DNA from: Pontederia crassipes
Taxonomy: Eukaryota > Streptophyta > Magnoliopsida > Commelinales > Pontederiaceae
DNA length: 64,000 nt
Direction of reading: 5' to 3'
Assembly (NCBI GenBank): GCA_030549335.1
Contig: JAUKPH010000017.1
Coordinates: 8,455,501-8,519,500, forward strand
A program made the translations under genes and the position numbers. Under the pieces are notes generated by a model that did not search any database, was not told the DNA's origin, and was given only the letters and a program-made list of their open reading frames with translations. Positions 10,580-23,275 of the stretch are shown in pieces. Within the stretch, counting starts at the first letter, position 1; each line of letters begins with the position of its first letter.

Positions 10580-13500
10580 CAGTGACGGACCTAGGACTAT
10601 ATATACAACCCATGAGTAAATCATAATTAGCAAATAAAGTAAACAAATAGATAAAGTAATAAACAGTGGGTAATATGCATTTCGTTATTGTCATATTTTA
10701 TATCAAAGATTTTATGTGCATCATATTAATTGGTTAACTAATAAGCGAGTTTAAAATTAATTAATAAAAGTATATATATAGTTATAAAAATATTTTGATA
10801 AATAAATAAAATTAGGACAATATGAATTTTATGTATAGCTTCAAACTTTTTTTCTTCTTGTATAAGGTAATGAAGAATTTGAATGGTGTAAAATTTTGAC
10901 AAACAAGAATTTCAATGATCATTTGAAATAATTGAGCAAACAAATTATAAAAGAGAAAAAAAATAGAAATTAATAGGAATATAAAGGAAGGGAGGCAATC
11001 CAAAAAATAGTAAAAAAATTGTTTAATATATAAAAAGAATTTAATGGATATTCTACGTCCTTCAAATTCTAGTGTAGCACCTAGTCCCGAAGCGTCGGAT
11101 AGGAAACTAACATTATTTCCTTTAATATTGTTACATTGTTTCTTTTTTGAAAAGAAAATGCTATTTTTTAAATTGCATAGAATTGTTCTGATACATTAGC
11201 GGAGTGAGCTCCGGAGGTGGAGCTTCCTCCAAAAAAAACATTGTTTCCGTTAATAATTATTTTTCATGTATTGTCCCATGAAATTAAATAAAAAAACATA
11301 CGAGTGATAATGTAACATTATTGTCAATTCTATTCATAAGCCCTGAATTTAGGTAATGTAACTATGGTAGCTGCAGCACTTATTCTTTCTATTGGGAGGA
11401 AATAAAATTCTATTCATCATAATCCAATAAATTTTTTTTTATTTGTTCGCTCTTCAATTTTTTTGAGCTCAGATATTATGTTTCTGATTTTTAATATACT
11501 TTTTTTACCTGACTTATTTATTATGATCATAATTTTTTTTTGGTTATAAACATAACTTGTGATTTTTTATCATAATTTATTAACATCATTTGCAATATGT
11601 ATTAACTAATAGGTTTCAACTTTTGTAATATATTTTAATATTGTTATGCAAATTCATGATAATATTTGTTATTTTTATTTTGAGGAATTAGTCATTAATT
11701 TTCATAATATAAATTTTGATACGTTATTTTTTTTCTTTGCCTCACAATAATACAATTCATCCATGGCCATATAATTAGCATATTTTTTTCTCAATAGAAA
11801 GTTATTTTTTTATTTTTAAAATCTATTTAAATATAATATAAGAACCTTTTTCAGTTAATTATGGTATTAGAAAAGTACTTTTAAAAAAGGTCACTTGCTT
11901 CTCATGATGATCAAGAAAGGGAAAAGAAAATGATAATGACAATACTTTGAATGACTCATCACGTCATGCTAAACAAAATCGAATTGATTTAAGTACTCTT
12001 CCATCCGATCATGGAAAAAAATTCAAGTTATCATCCTAATGATCAAGATGAGATTCGAATAATGTATTTATTAAGAGGTTCCATTCCAAACTCAGAATTA
12101 TAATTTTCCTCAAACAAACATAGGGGGTAAGCTTCGTCGATTCAATCCCGATTGGTTCACACAATATCCAAATTGGTTAGAATATGGTATTACAAAAGAT
12201 GCATCTTTTTGTTTGTGTTGCTATTTATTCAAATTTGATACCACAAATCAGAGCGGAGGTGATGCATTTGTCACCGAAGGTTATAAATGGCGGAACAAAA
12301 AACAGAGATTTGATATTCATGTTGGAGAAGTTGGAAGTCCTTGTAATCAAATTGTTAATAGATGTGATGATTTAATGAAGCAAAATCAATCTATTTAGGT
12401 AACCCTCAGCAAGCAATCTAATCAAGTAAAAAATAAGAACACAATCTATTTACATGCCTCTTTAGATTGTATAAGATTTCTTTTGCATTAAGGATTATCC
12501 TTTCGTGGACATGATGAATCAGAAAATTCACAAAATAAAAGGAATTTTCGTGAACTCTTACAATTTGTTGTCGACCACAATGAAGATATAGTTAAAGTTG
12601 TGTTGAAAAATGCCTCGAAAAATTAACAAATGGTGTCATATGGCATTCAAAAAGACCTTGTAAATTTTGCTGCACAAGAAATAACTAAACTTATATTGGA
12701 TGATCTTTAAGATGATTTATTTGAAATTTTGGTCGATGAATCTTGTAACATATCGAGGAAAGAACAAATGGCAGTTGTTTTGCATTTCATAAATAAACAA
12801 GGCATAATTAAAGAATGATTTCTTAGCCTTCTTCATGTTAAAGATACATGTGCTTCATCTCTTAACAATTGATTCATTACTTTTTCAACATAAGTTAAAT
12901 CAGTAATAAATAAGGGGTTAAGGTTAGAAATCAACACATTATATTCAATGCTTTGCTCATCAACTTTAGTTAACTCTTGTTGTTGTCATAAAAAATCATG
13001 TTGATGTTGCTAGCCTTTTTAATTGGTTCACTATGCTCGCTAATTTAGTTGGAGCTTCTAGTAAGAGACAAAATACATTTCAAGAAATTCAAGCAGTTAA
13101 GAAGCTTTAAGAATTAGTGAATTATAAAGTGATCGAGAATTAAAACAAGAAATTAATCTTAAAAAAGCTGGTGATACAAGATGGGAACACATTATTATAT
13201 GCTTGTGAATTGGAAAGATATTTTTTTAACTCTTTTTTAAGCACAATTTTTTTGAAATGTTTACAATCCTTTAATTTCGCAGTTTGTCATTATTATTACA
13301 AAGGAAACATCAAGATATTCTAAATGCTATGTTACTTGTTAAAACGTGCAAAGAAGAGTTACAAAAAATGAGAGATGAGAAATGAAATTTGCTTATAATT
13401 AATAGTTTTTCTTTTTGCGAGAGGCATGAAATTTCAATTCCTAACATGGATGATATATTTGTTGCCCAAGGAAGATCAAAACATAGAGCTACAAAGATAA

Positions 13501-14138
13501 CAAATCTACATCATTATCAAGTTGAATTTTTTATGATGGTTATTGATATGCTGCTTCAAAAATTTAACGATCGTTTTAATGAAACAAATATGGAGTTGTT
13601 TCTTTGTGTCACATGTCTTAATCCCATTAATTCATTTCAAACTTTTAATATTGAGAAAATGGTAAAGATGGGACGTTTCTATTCAAATGATTTTTAAGAA
13701 GTAGATTTGACAATGCTAAAATATCAATTAGCAATATATATTGTTTCAGATGATCGTTTTCAAAGTTTGAGTGGACTTTCTGATCTTTCTCAGAAATTAG
13801 CGAAAATAAAAAAAACATATTATATATCCTTTGATATATTTATTTCTAAAGTTGGCGTTGATTCTACCAACTGCAATAGTGGAGAGAACTTTTTTTGCGA
13901 TGAATATTGTAAAGACCAAATTGCGAAATCGAATGGGAGATCAGTGGATGAATGATTGTTTGATGACGTATATTGAAAAAGATGTATTTTGTAATGTTAG
14001 CAATGATGATGTAATTGACATATTTCAAAAATGAAATCTCATCGAAATAATTCAAATTTATTCAAAATTTAAATGTTATTTATTTTATGTGCTTTAATGA
14101 CTGTGAACCCAGTAAAAATATTTCTGGCTCCGCCACTG
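10580..14138 (+). mobile_element. Decayed hAT transposon (probable extent)
   Basis: The right end CTGGCTCCGCCACTG (14124-14138) is the inverse complement of a CAGTGGCGGAGCCAG-type hAT terminus. The best left partner is CAGTGACGGACCTAG at 10580, matching 12 of 15 positions; a second, poorer partner (CATTAGCGGAGTGAG, 11194) also exists. No convincing 8-bp target duplication is visible. The interior holds the transposase remnant at 11900-14035. Confidence 0.5.
11900..14035 (+). pseudogene. hAT transposase (TTF-type zinc finger / DUF4371 / HATC, ZMYM1-like) pseudogene
   Basis: Pieces in the family's order: a TTF-type zinc finger region at about 12120-12395 (NPDWFTQYPNW, then CLCCYLFKFDT and GDAFVTEGYKWRNKKQRF), a DUF4371-like middle (about 12470-12830, including LSFRGHDESENSQNK), and the C-terminal dimerisation segment at about 13850-14030 (VERTFFAMNIVKTKLRNRMG, then QWMNDCLMTYIEKD). 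These would encode the DDE-type cut-and-paste transposase. Stops and frameshifts break it into at least four frames (the finger itself is split between two), so it is not functional. The gene body is AT-rich like its surroundings, consistent with long decay. Confidence 0.85.
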
Positions 14139-14139
14139 C

Positions 14140-15800
14140 TAAACACAAAAAGTAAGGATGAATATGTATACGACGATAATCTTTGTCTTATGTAAAGTGC
14201 ACACGTGGATTAAGTCAATAAGACTCTATTGTTATTGAATATAATAGTTGAATTGAGAATGAAAAATAAGAAAAAAGTAAAATAACCATACTATGTTAAA
14301 AATTAGGTACAAAAAGAAAAAAAATATAGATATGTTAGATCAAATAAACACAAATACCCAAATGCCATGTGATAGAAGAAATTTAGAGAACGAATGTTAG
14401 CAATTTCATGTTTTGCTCAAAAAACTTTATTGGGCGTTGGTTCTTTTCGAACTTACTTTTTTTCGGATCAACTTGCTTTTTCTTATTTTGGTACTTGGTG
14501 TCAATTTCCAAAAAAAAAAAAATTTCCCTATCAATGTCTTTAGCCTACAACACATTTTGGCCCGTCGTCAAACACGAACCACCTAATTCCTCAAATGATG
14601 TGACGCGACTTGGTTCCATATCAAGAACCGGACCACATTTATTAGGAGTAAAATTAGGGTCACGAAACCCTAATTCCATCACGCAAGTACTACCATTTTG
14701 GAGGAGCTAACGATGCCCCTTTAATATAATATTATTTATCACTTATTATTTCATTAAAATTTTTAATATTCCATTAAATATAAATTATTAAAAATTGATT
14801 TTTTATATTTATATAATATATTTTCTAATATTTTTAATATATATATATATATATTTGAAATTTTAAATAGATTTGTTTTTTATTTTTATAATACATACTT
14901 TTAATTCAAAACATCCACTAAAATTAATTCATCACACCTACTTTTTCTTATCACATAAACTACTTCATTCATCATTATTAAATTTCACTCAATTCAAACA
15001 CATCTATAACTAACTAGGAAAGGTTTTCGCGCTTTGCGCAAAATTTAACTATTTTAAAATATGGATTATATTAATAATAAAATAAAAAAGGCATGTCTCT
15101 TAAATTTTTATATGTATGTATGTATGTATGTACGCACGTATGTATGCATGCATGCATATAGTGCAATTGTGATGAAATATGAATATGTGCAATGTATATT
15201 GAAAAATTTAATGTTTATTGAAAAATAAATAGGAATCTAGTTATAACATAAAATCATTTACAAATATATTATTATAAAAAATAAATTTGTCTGAAAATGA
15301 CTTGCTGTTTTTTTTATTCATTTAAGGACCAATTTTTCCCATTAATTTTAATATTTTCACTACAATAAATAATGAATCTTTATGTACAATTGTTCTAATG
15401 TTAAATATTGATGTATTCTTTTAGTAAAATTATGATGATTGAATATACTTGTACAAAATATTATATAACATTTTCTTGCGAAATAAGATATATGGCAAGG
15501 GAACGAAATCATGCAATAATATTTAAATTAAGAATTATTAATTCAAAATTATGTACGTATGCGACTTTGGCCTGATCATAATAATTGGAAATAGTATTTT
15601 CCTAATTGTGACAATATAGTAAAACACTGCCTTTTATCTTAGAAATAGTATGAGATGTTAATCGATATTTTAATATTTTAACAATAACAGAAATCGCCTA
15701 ATTTAACAATAGCACTATAACTTTGAAACAATGCTTGTTTACTTCTCATATCAGAAGCATAGAAGTGAAACGCTATTCAGTAGCACATATGTACTTAATA
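14140..15800. other. AT-rich spacer with repeat remnants
   Basis: Contains an AT-rich segment at about 14700-15010 that resembles the right halves of elements near 7000-7390 and 36900-37330, and a short (ATGT)n/(ATGC)n tract at about 15107-15160. No gene supported. Confidence 0.5.
15107..15160. repeat. (TATG)n / (CATG)n tetranucleotide repeat
   Basis: Imperfect TATG, TACG and CATG units in tandem. Confidence 0.8.
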
Positions 15801-16013
15801 ACTCACAATTGAATGCTAATCAAGTGAACACACTTAATAATACTTGTGGACAAATAACCGAAAAATTCATGGTTTATTCTTAATAACCATTTCCACTTCA
15901 AAGTTATGAGAACCAATTTTTTAAGCCTTACTATTAAGAATATGCGAAGAATGTGTCCAGAGTTCCAAAAAACTAGACTTAGCCAAAAGCAAATAAAGTG
16001 TTGAAGAACATAC

Positions 16014-16361
16014 GGATGATGCACTCGTTGGAATCCTTGAAGAGGTGCATCAGGAGGCACACCATGCGCATGCTGAAGACCTGGTTGTAGGAGGAAACAC
16101 CTTCTGTGGCTCCTCGTCGTCGATGAACCCACTCCTGTTCGCGTCCGTCGCCAGGAAGCATGCCACCACGTTTCGGTCCGTCCCCGACAGGAATCCCGAG
16201 AGCGGCACCAACGATGTGAAGGGGCTCCAGTAGTTGGACTGTTGTTGGTGCTGTTGCTGTGACACCAGATGCTGCAGAAGATCGTTGTCATGCTCCTCGC
16301 CACAGCTAAGTCCATCCAGCCTCCTCCGCCGAAACCACCCGCGTGAAGGTGAGACGGGCAC
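16014..16361 (-). pseudogene. EF-hand calcium-binding protein fragment (CML48/49/50-like, penta-EF-hand group), frameshifted
   Basis: On the minus strand one frame gives PFTSLVPLSGFLSGTDRNVV followed by an EF-hand loop DANRSGFIDDEE with acidic residues at the usual positions 1, 9 and 12. The family's next segment, SSYNQVFSMRMVCLLMHLF, is in another frame, so one base has been lost near 16096. A GTATGT donor-like site follows the coding similarity at 16013. The remaining exons (second EF-hand and C-terminus) are not recognisable downstream, so this is a broken first-exon copy that kept its intron boundary, hence a DNA-level rather than retrotransposed copy. Confidence 0.7.
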
Positions 16362-16439
16362 TGCCTGATTCCTCGATCCGGCAGTTGTATTCGGCCACAG
16401 GACATCTCACAAAGCAGCAGAAGTATGAGAAGCATGCCC

Positions 16440-17540
16440 TTCGTTGGAGGTGTCCTTAAAATGTAGGGGAAAAAAAATGGAACATCAAAAGTTTGGGTAA
16501 TGGAACGTTGGACATTTGAAGACTGCTGAAGAACCTCCCACTTATTGATGTGATTTAGTGTCTTAATTAACTAGGTAACTCCCTCGCACACAATTTAAAA
16601 TATATAATTAAAATTTTATATTTTATTATAATTTATAATGTGTAAGTAGTATTTTTGCGACATATAATAATATATGTAACAATTTGAATTAAGATAAATG
16701 TTAGTTAAGTTTATATTTTAAAATATTTAATATGACTATAAAAATTGTTATGTCATTCATAACATTAGAATAAGTACTATTTTAATTGAATTCTTAATTA
16801 TTATTTAATGTTATGTCTTCCGTTATTATAGAAAATAGAGTGGAATATAAAGAGTCAACATGTAATTTGTGAAAATTTTAATTATGTTGTAAAATTTTAA
16901 TATACATAAAGATGCATCCGTATATTTTATGACTAAAAAATATAATAAAATATAAAGCGCCACCTTATAATTTATGAAAATTAACCATGAAGTTAAATTT
17001 AATAGGCATTAATAATGTTGTTATATATGATTATTTGTCATTATAAACAAAAAATGGAATATAAAGTGTCAATTGTAATTTGTAATGTTAAAGCTTTAAT
17101 ACACAAATTAGTAAGGAGAATATCAAGTGTTGATATAAAGAATTAAATGATGCAATTAATTAATATGATATTTAATAATGAGAATATAATGTGGCAATTC
17201 AAAGAATTAAATGATGGAATAAGTTAATATGATATTGGAAATTTGGAATAATAATTACGAACATTATAATTTAAAAAAAAATACAAAAAAGACAGAATAA
17301 TGAAAAGTGAAGAGGCAATCAACTATTAAAGAGTTCAGAGAAGGTGCATCACATGTGCAGTGTACATGCATCTAGTGGGATCTTCACGTAGTGACCAAGT
17401 TTGAGGTCAGCAAGGAAGGATAGTGCATGGATTATGCTAATTCTCTCATATATTTTAAATAACAAATTAGCAATCAGGCGGTTTCAGGCCGGGCGGATGC
17501 ACTTCCATCTTCATTATAAATGATGCTTCCACTCCACAGT
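16440..17540. other. AT-rich spacer with diverged tandem units
   Basis: Between about 16840 and 17220 a phrase like GGAATATAAAGNGNCAA followed by AATTTGTGAAAA recurs at roughly 16850, 16950, 17055, 17116 and 17183, at spacings of about 100 and then about 65 bases. No gene supported. Confidence 0.5.
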
Positions 17541-17854
17541 TGGTTCCATCCGGCCATCGATGCTTCCATCTTCTCACTCGCGTAGGCTCCGGCTCCGACT
17601 TCCTCTTCGACAACGGTTGGATCTTCCTCCGGCAGCGGCTCCTTCTCCCACTCGCCCTCTCCCTCTCATTGTCAACAACGCGTCGGCCAGCACGCGGCCG
17701 ACCCGACTGCAGGCGGTCGGATTTGGCCTCCTATATCTAGCCACCCGGCAGCCAATTTGGCAGCCCCGCGGTTAGCCACGGCCGAATCTGGCCACCCAAC
17801 AGTCGATCGTGCTACGGGCAGCCTCCCAGTGGCCGATCCATCTACGGTCGGCCG

Positions 17855-17951
17855 AAAATTTTCTTGTAGTGCTTTCTACTAATGTTTTCGACGATTTTTC
17901 GATATTTTTCCATGATTGTAATCGTGGGAAACAACCATTTTTCTTGTAGTG
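17855..17951 (+). mobile_element. Two CACTA-type transposon right termini
   Basis: TTTTCTTGTAGTG occurs at about 17859-17871 and again at about 17939-17951. Its complement CACTACAAGAAAA is the hallmark terminus of plant CACTA (En/Spm) elements. The GC-rich DNA just left of it (about 17540-17850) repeats CGGCCGA/GGCCGAT-like motifs, as subterminal regions of such elements do. I did not find a matching left end (CACTACAAG on the plus strand), so the element is truncated or its other end lies elsewhere. Confidence 0.55.
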
Positions 17952-18508
17952 GGGCACTATGATATAGATGAACACGATAAATCCAACTGCTACATTGAGA
18001 ATGGAGAACCATGCCATGCAATGCATAGTAGGCAAAACTTGCAACAAAAAACACCAGGAAGAATTGCATTGCCAAGAGAGTTGGCGTAGCGAATGATATA
18101 TGTTGATCATGCCAATTTCGTATCTTTATTGGCAAGTTACCCATATGAAGAGATTACATTGGTAAACAGGTGTAGTATATATCGAGATGCCTTTGTGGAG
18201 GAAGCATGGCTGTTCCCAAAGCTTCCTCACATTGGTTGAACAATTGTAGTATGGGCATGCCCTTCTGGATGATGAAAATGTTTGTGAATTGATCTTATAT
18301 ATCATGTGCCAAATCCTAGAACTATTAAATATTGCAATTCCTAAGCCAAGACAAAATATTGCATATAGTGGATTCCAATTAAATCATAAAAAAGTTTCCT
18401 AATTAAAAGACAAGGGAAAAAAATGTAAAATAAAAAAATATACAAAATCTGAAACATACATCGCCGCATAGTTCATGCAAAAGGAGGAGAAAGAGAGGAA
18501 AACGGTGA
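17950..18508. other. Left flank of the copia insertion, unassigned
   Basis: On the minus strand there is a short hydrophobic open stretch (about 18000-18110, containing LLAMQFFLVFFVASFAYYAL) and on the other side of the copia insertion another hydrophobic stretch (about 23513-23630, IGTIIVLLLAEVAIPTVARF). They could be parts of one interrupted membrane-protein remnant, but I do not recognise it. Confidence 0.25.
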
Positions 18509-18513
18509 GAATA
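18509..18513. other. Target-site duplication GAATA (left copy)
   Basis: Identical to 23508-23512 immediately after the right LTR; five bases is the usual size for copia integration. Confidence 0.9.
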
Positions 18514-18754
18514 TGTCAATAATTATAATTAATCAGTATTATTGTGCAGTGTCAAATTTGTAATTAATTAGTCATAGTTTTAGAGCAGAGTTCATGGCAG
18601 GTGTAATGTCATGTACAGACGATTATTTATGTTGGTGTTTCATATAAAAGGTTGGTGTACTCCTCCCTTTTGCGAGTGAGTTATTCTTCCCCAATTTCTT
18701 CCATCGTCTCTTGCATACTCACGTATTCTTCCACATCAAGCTCAATTATTGACA
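18514..18754 (+). repeat. Left LTR of the copia element
   Basis: 241 bp, TGTCAATAATT to CAATTATTGACA, with short terminal inverted TGTCAATAATT/AATTATTGACA complementarity. Preceded by the target duplication GAATA. Confidence 0.95.
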
Positions 18755-18931
18755 TGGTACTAGAGCAAGTTCTTCTACGTTCTTAGCCGAGGATTTGAAT
18801 CTTAGTCTTCAGGTTCCAGTTGTTGATTGCTCGACAGTTTAACAGGTTATATCTTCCTACCTGTTAATTATATCCAACTTCCTCACGATCTGAATTTTTC
18901 TGCTATCATTCGATCAGTTTCTTAATCATCC

Positions 18932-19800
18932 ATGGATAATTCTGGTGTTCTTGGTACAAACACTTCAAATTTGAGTGGATCTTCTATTGTTTCTATATAT
19001 CATTCTCATCTATTATTTTTACTTCCATCGGATTCACCTGGATTGATTTTGATTCCCATTCGTCTAACTGGTAGCGAAAATTATCTTATGTGGAGTCATG
19101 CTTTTTCGAATGCATTGTTAGCAAAACATAAATTGGATTTCATTCAAGGCACTTGTAGAATGGAACAATTTCAAGGTGATTTGCAGTTTCAATGGTAGAA
19201 ATGCAACGCACTTGTTCTTTCATGGATAATTTCCACTGTTTCTGATGGTTTAGTTGGTAGCATTGCATATATTTTTGATGCATCTGATGTGTGGAAGGAT
19301 TTGAAGGAACAATTTGATACCAGTGGTTCCAAATTATATCATCTTCAGAGAGAATTAGCTGCTCTATCTCAAGGAACTATGTCTATAATTGATTATCATA
19401 CCAAATTGAAGCTTATTTGGGAAGAGTTATATACTATTATTCCTTCTTTAGGAATTTATAATCCGGCTGATATTGAGTATTTCAAACACTTAAAAGTGAG
19501 TTCTTGATGGGACTTAATGAATCTTATACTGCTATAAGATCTCATACCATTCTTATGCGTCCATTTCCCGTAGAAAATCAGGTATATTCTATGTTAATTG
19601 AAGAAGAGCAACATCGTAGGAATAATTCTTACATGGCTAATCAGATTATTCATGTTTCTTCTAATATTCCCATGGCTAATTAGGCCAATTCATCTATTTC
19701 TAGTCACATTCAAAATAAGTATACTAAAGAAAGGAAATCTAACAAGAATGTGATATGTGAATATTGTTACAAATCAGGTCATAGTAAGGCACAATGTTAT
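18932..19800 (+). pseudogene. copia gag (capsid-like region and CCHC zinc knuckle)
   Basis: Begins MDNSGVLGTN, followed by the gag core features LTGSENYLMWSHAF and FDASDVWKDLKEQFD. A TAG at 19196-19198 interrupts it and the frame shifts again near 19500. A CX2CX4HX4C knuckle (CEYCYKSGHSKAQC) is at about 19757-19797. Packages element RNA in an intact element; here not translatable as one protein. Confidence 0.85.
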
Positions 19801-19958
19801 AGACTTATTGGTTTTCCACCAGGATTCAAGTTCTCAAAAAATAGGGATCAGTTGTCAGCTCATTCTATCACTACAGGAAGCAATAGTGTTCCAACAGAGA
19901 GTTCACTAATGTTAATGTTATAGCTTCTCAGTCTTCAACACAGACTTCTCATAATAAC

Positions 19959-21372
19959 TTGATCACATCAGAACAATATCAGCAGATTTTGGACATTCTA
20001 AATCAGAGCAAAAAATCAGAGGTCATGGCTAACATGACAGGTAATGATTTCTTCTCTACTGAATTTCTCAACACTAAATGGATTATTGACTCAAGAGCAT
20101 ATGATCATATGATGTCAGATATCACTTGCCTTTCTGATATTCAGCAGCTAAATCAAGCTAAAGATGTCATGTTACCTAATGGTAACATATTAGCAATAAC
20201 ACATCTGGGTAGTTATAATGTTTCAGCTGAACATAGTCTACAAGATGTGTTATATATTCCTAATTTTAAACATAATCTTCTCTCAGTTTCAAAGTTATGC
20301 AAGGACTTACTTTGTGTAGTCATTTTTTATCCTGAGATGTGTCTCATAACAGGACCTTTACACCGGAGTGGTGAAGGAGATTGGTAGGCAGGAAGGTGGT
20401 CTTTACTATCTGGTGCAAACTACAAAGACAGTTCCTAGACAAGTGGTGGCAGGTGCAACTCAGACCAAGCAGGACAGTATTGCTCATATATGGCACAAAC
20501 ATATGGGACATTTGCCATATCATAGACTGTAATATGTCTTGAACTTTGATATCAATGTCTCTCTGAATAATTGTCATTGTACTATCTGCTGTATGTCTAG
20601 ACAATTGAGACTACCTTTTTCAAATAGCAATTCGACTGTTAATTCTAGTTTTTATCTCGTTCATTTGGATGTTTGGGCCCCCTATCACCATCCTACACAT
20701 GATGGATTTCAGTTTTTTTTCTCACCATTGTTGATGACTACACTCGAATGACTTGGGTATATCTCCTAAAAAAATAAGAGTGAAGTTCATGAATGCTTAA
20801 AACAGTTTGTTTTCATGGCAGAAACACAGTTTAATAAGAAGATTAAGACATGTCGTTCAGATAATGGAACTGAATTTGTTAACAAGCATACTTGGTCATT
20901 TTTCTCATCCAAGGGAATTTTCCATCAGACCTCGTGTGTCTATACTCCACAACAGAATGGGGTTGTGGAACACAAGCACAAACACATACTTGAGGTTGCT
21001 AGAGCATTACGGTTTCAAAGCAGTTTGCCTATTCGATTCTGGGGTGATTGCATATTAACTTCAGTTCATATTATTAATCGTACTCCTTTGTCTGCTTTAG
21101 GCAATCAATCTCCTTTCGAGAAGTTTTTTGGCCACAAACCAGTCTTGGATTACTCAAGGGTGTTTGGTTGTCTTTGTTTTATCACCAACCTGCATAATTC
21201 AGATAAATTTGCTTCGAGAGCTTCCAAGACAGTTTTCCTTAGTTATTCTCCCACTCAGAAAGGGTACCAGGTTCTCAATCTTCTGACTCACAAGATCACA
21301 GTCAGTCGAGATATTATTTTTCAAGAAGATGTGTTTCCTTTTTCAAATTTTACTACTGATTCCACTTTGTAA
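19959..21372 (+). pseudogene. copia protease, GAG-pre-integrase and integrase region
   Basis: The protease active-site motif normally reading Asp-Ser/Thr-Gly-Ala appears as IIDSRAYDHM (about 20079-20111), with the glycine replaced. The integrase HHCC finger (HKHMGHLPYH and CTICC) is at about 20490-20600, followed by the catalytic-domain motifs HLDVWAP, SDNGTEF and PQQNGVVEH, then the LDYSRVFGCLCF segment. Frameshifts near 20390, 20530 and 20750 break the frame. Confidence 0.85.
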
Positions 21373-21659
21373 GTCACTTCTTCTGATAACTTGTCACCAG
21401 CGTATGTTTCTTTGCCTTCTGTTGGTTCATCTCTTGAGGAGTCCTCCTATACTGGTCCTTCTTCCATGCATAGTCTTGATATTCAGGTTGTTCTACCTGA
21501 GCCTTCTTCTTCACCTGATATTTCTCAAACTTCTTCTCCACCAGTTGTGTTGCCTCCTGAGCCATGATCCCAACGACGTACTAAGCCTCCTAATTGGTTC
21601 AATGACTATATTACCAATGCTTTTATTAGTAATGTTTGTCATCCTATTTCTACTTCTGT

Positions 21660-22519
21660 TCAGTATCAGCACTTGCCTCCTCAATATCAGTATTTTCTCT
21701 CTTGCTTTAATGCTATTCATGAGCCTCATTGCTTTTCTGAAGCTGCAAAGGATCCAAAATGGGTTGCAGTTATGCAGATAGAAATGAATGCTTTGCAATC
21801 TAATCACACTTGGGACATTGTGGACCTTCCACCTGGAAAAAGAGCTATAGGCTATAAGTGGGTTTATAAGGTTAAACTCTTTGCTAATGGTGAAGTGGAA
21901 CATTATAAGGCTCGGTTGGTTGCCAAAGGATTTACTCAACAGGCTGGCATTGATTATAAAGAAATCTTTTCTCCTATTGTCAAAATGACCACAATTCGAG
22001 CTCTTCTTGCTATTGCAGCACTGGTCTCTCTTTCATCTTGACATTAACAATGCCTTCCTTAATGGTGATGTGTTTGAGGAAGTGTATATGGACCTTCCTC
22101 CTGGGTCAAGGGGTATTTCTAGTGTATGTCAACGGCGAAAATCTTTATATGGTCTTAAACAAGCTTCTAGGCAATGGAATTTGAAGTTGACACAAGTTCT
22201 TGTTGAGGCTGGATTTCATCAAAGTAAACTTGATTATTCTATGTTCACCAAGAAGACTCCATATGGAATTGTAGTTTTCCTTGTCTATGTTGATGACATA
22301 CTTCTAATGGCTAGTCATGCTCAGCTCATAGATGAGGCCAAACAGGTTTTGCAGACAAGTTTCAAAATTAAAGATTTGGGCAATCTTCGTTTCTTCTTGG
22401 AATTGGAAGTTATGAGATCTGATAAAGGTATTTTGTTGAATCAGAGAAAATATTCTTTGGATCTAATTGCAAACACAAGAACAGTTGTAACCAAGCCAGT
22501 TGAAGTTCCTCTAGAATAG
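21660..22519 (+). pseudogene. copia reverse transcriptase
   Basis: Contains EAAKDPKWVAVMQIEMNAL, the WVYKVK and ARLVAKGFTQ segments, and the polymerase active site YVDDILL at about 22285-22305. One frameshift occurs near 22020 between the two long frames. Confidence 0.9.
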
Positions 22520-22619
22520 AATTCAAAGCTTATTTTATTTCAATATGATTTGCTGTTTCATCAGACATCAAGAATGATTTATTGTCTGATATCTATTCTT
22601 ATCAGAGGCTTATAGGATG

Positions 22620-23275
22620 ACTATACCTTACAGTAACTAGACCAGACATTGCTTTTTAAGTGCAATATTTGAGTCAGTTTATGCGGCAGCCAAAGAAATC
22701 TCATATGGATGCAGCTGTAAGAATTGTCAGGTATCTTAAACAAGATCCTACCGAAGGTATGTTTTTCTCTGCTGAAATCAACAATACTCTAGAAGGTTTT
22801 TGTGATGCAGATTGGGCAGCATGTCTTTTTACTTGCAGATCAGTGTGTTAAGCTTGGTAACTCTTTAATTTCGAGGAAATCAAAGAAACAACACACTGTT
22901 TCCAAATCCTCTGCAGAATCTGAATATAGGAGCCTAGTGTCGATTGTTTCAGAAACTGTTTGGCTTGAGCGATTGGTTTTAGAGCTAGATTTTCAAATCA
23001 GTCTACCAATTCAAATTAATTGTGATAACAAAGCAGCTCTCCATATTGCGATTAATCCAATTTTCCATGAGAGAACCAAGCATATTGAGATTGATTGTCA
23101 TTTTGTTCGTGAAAGGTTGCTTGCTGGATTAATTCAAACTCGACATGTTCCTTCCAGTGATCAACTCGTAGATATCTTCACTAAGAGTTTATGTTCTAAA
23201 CAACATCAATATCTTCTTTCCAAACTTGACTTGTTTAGCATTCACAAAACCAAGTTTGAGGGGGAGTGTCGATAA
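22620..23275 (+). pseudogene. copia RNase H and C-terminus
   Basis: Contains GFCDADWAA (about 22795-22820), SLISRKSKKQHTVSKSSAES and the end motif HIEIDCHFVRERLLAG. A frameshift occurs shortly after DADWAA. The stop falls just inside the right LTR, as is common. Confidence 0.88.
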
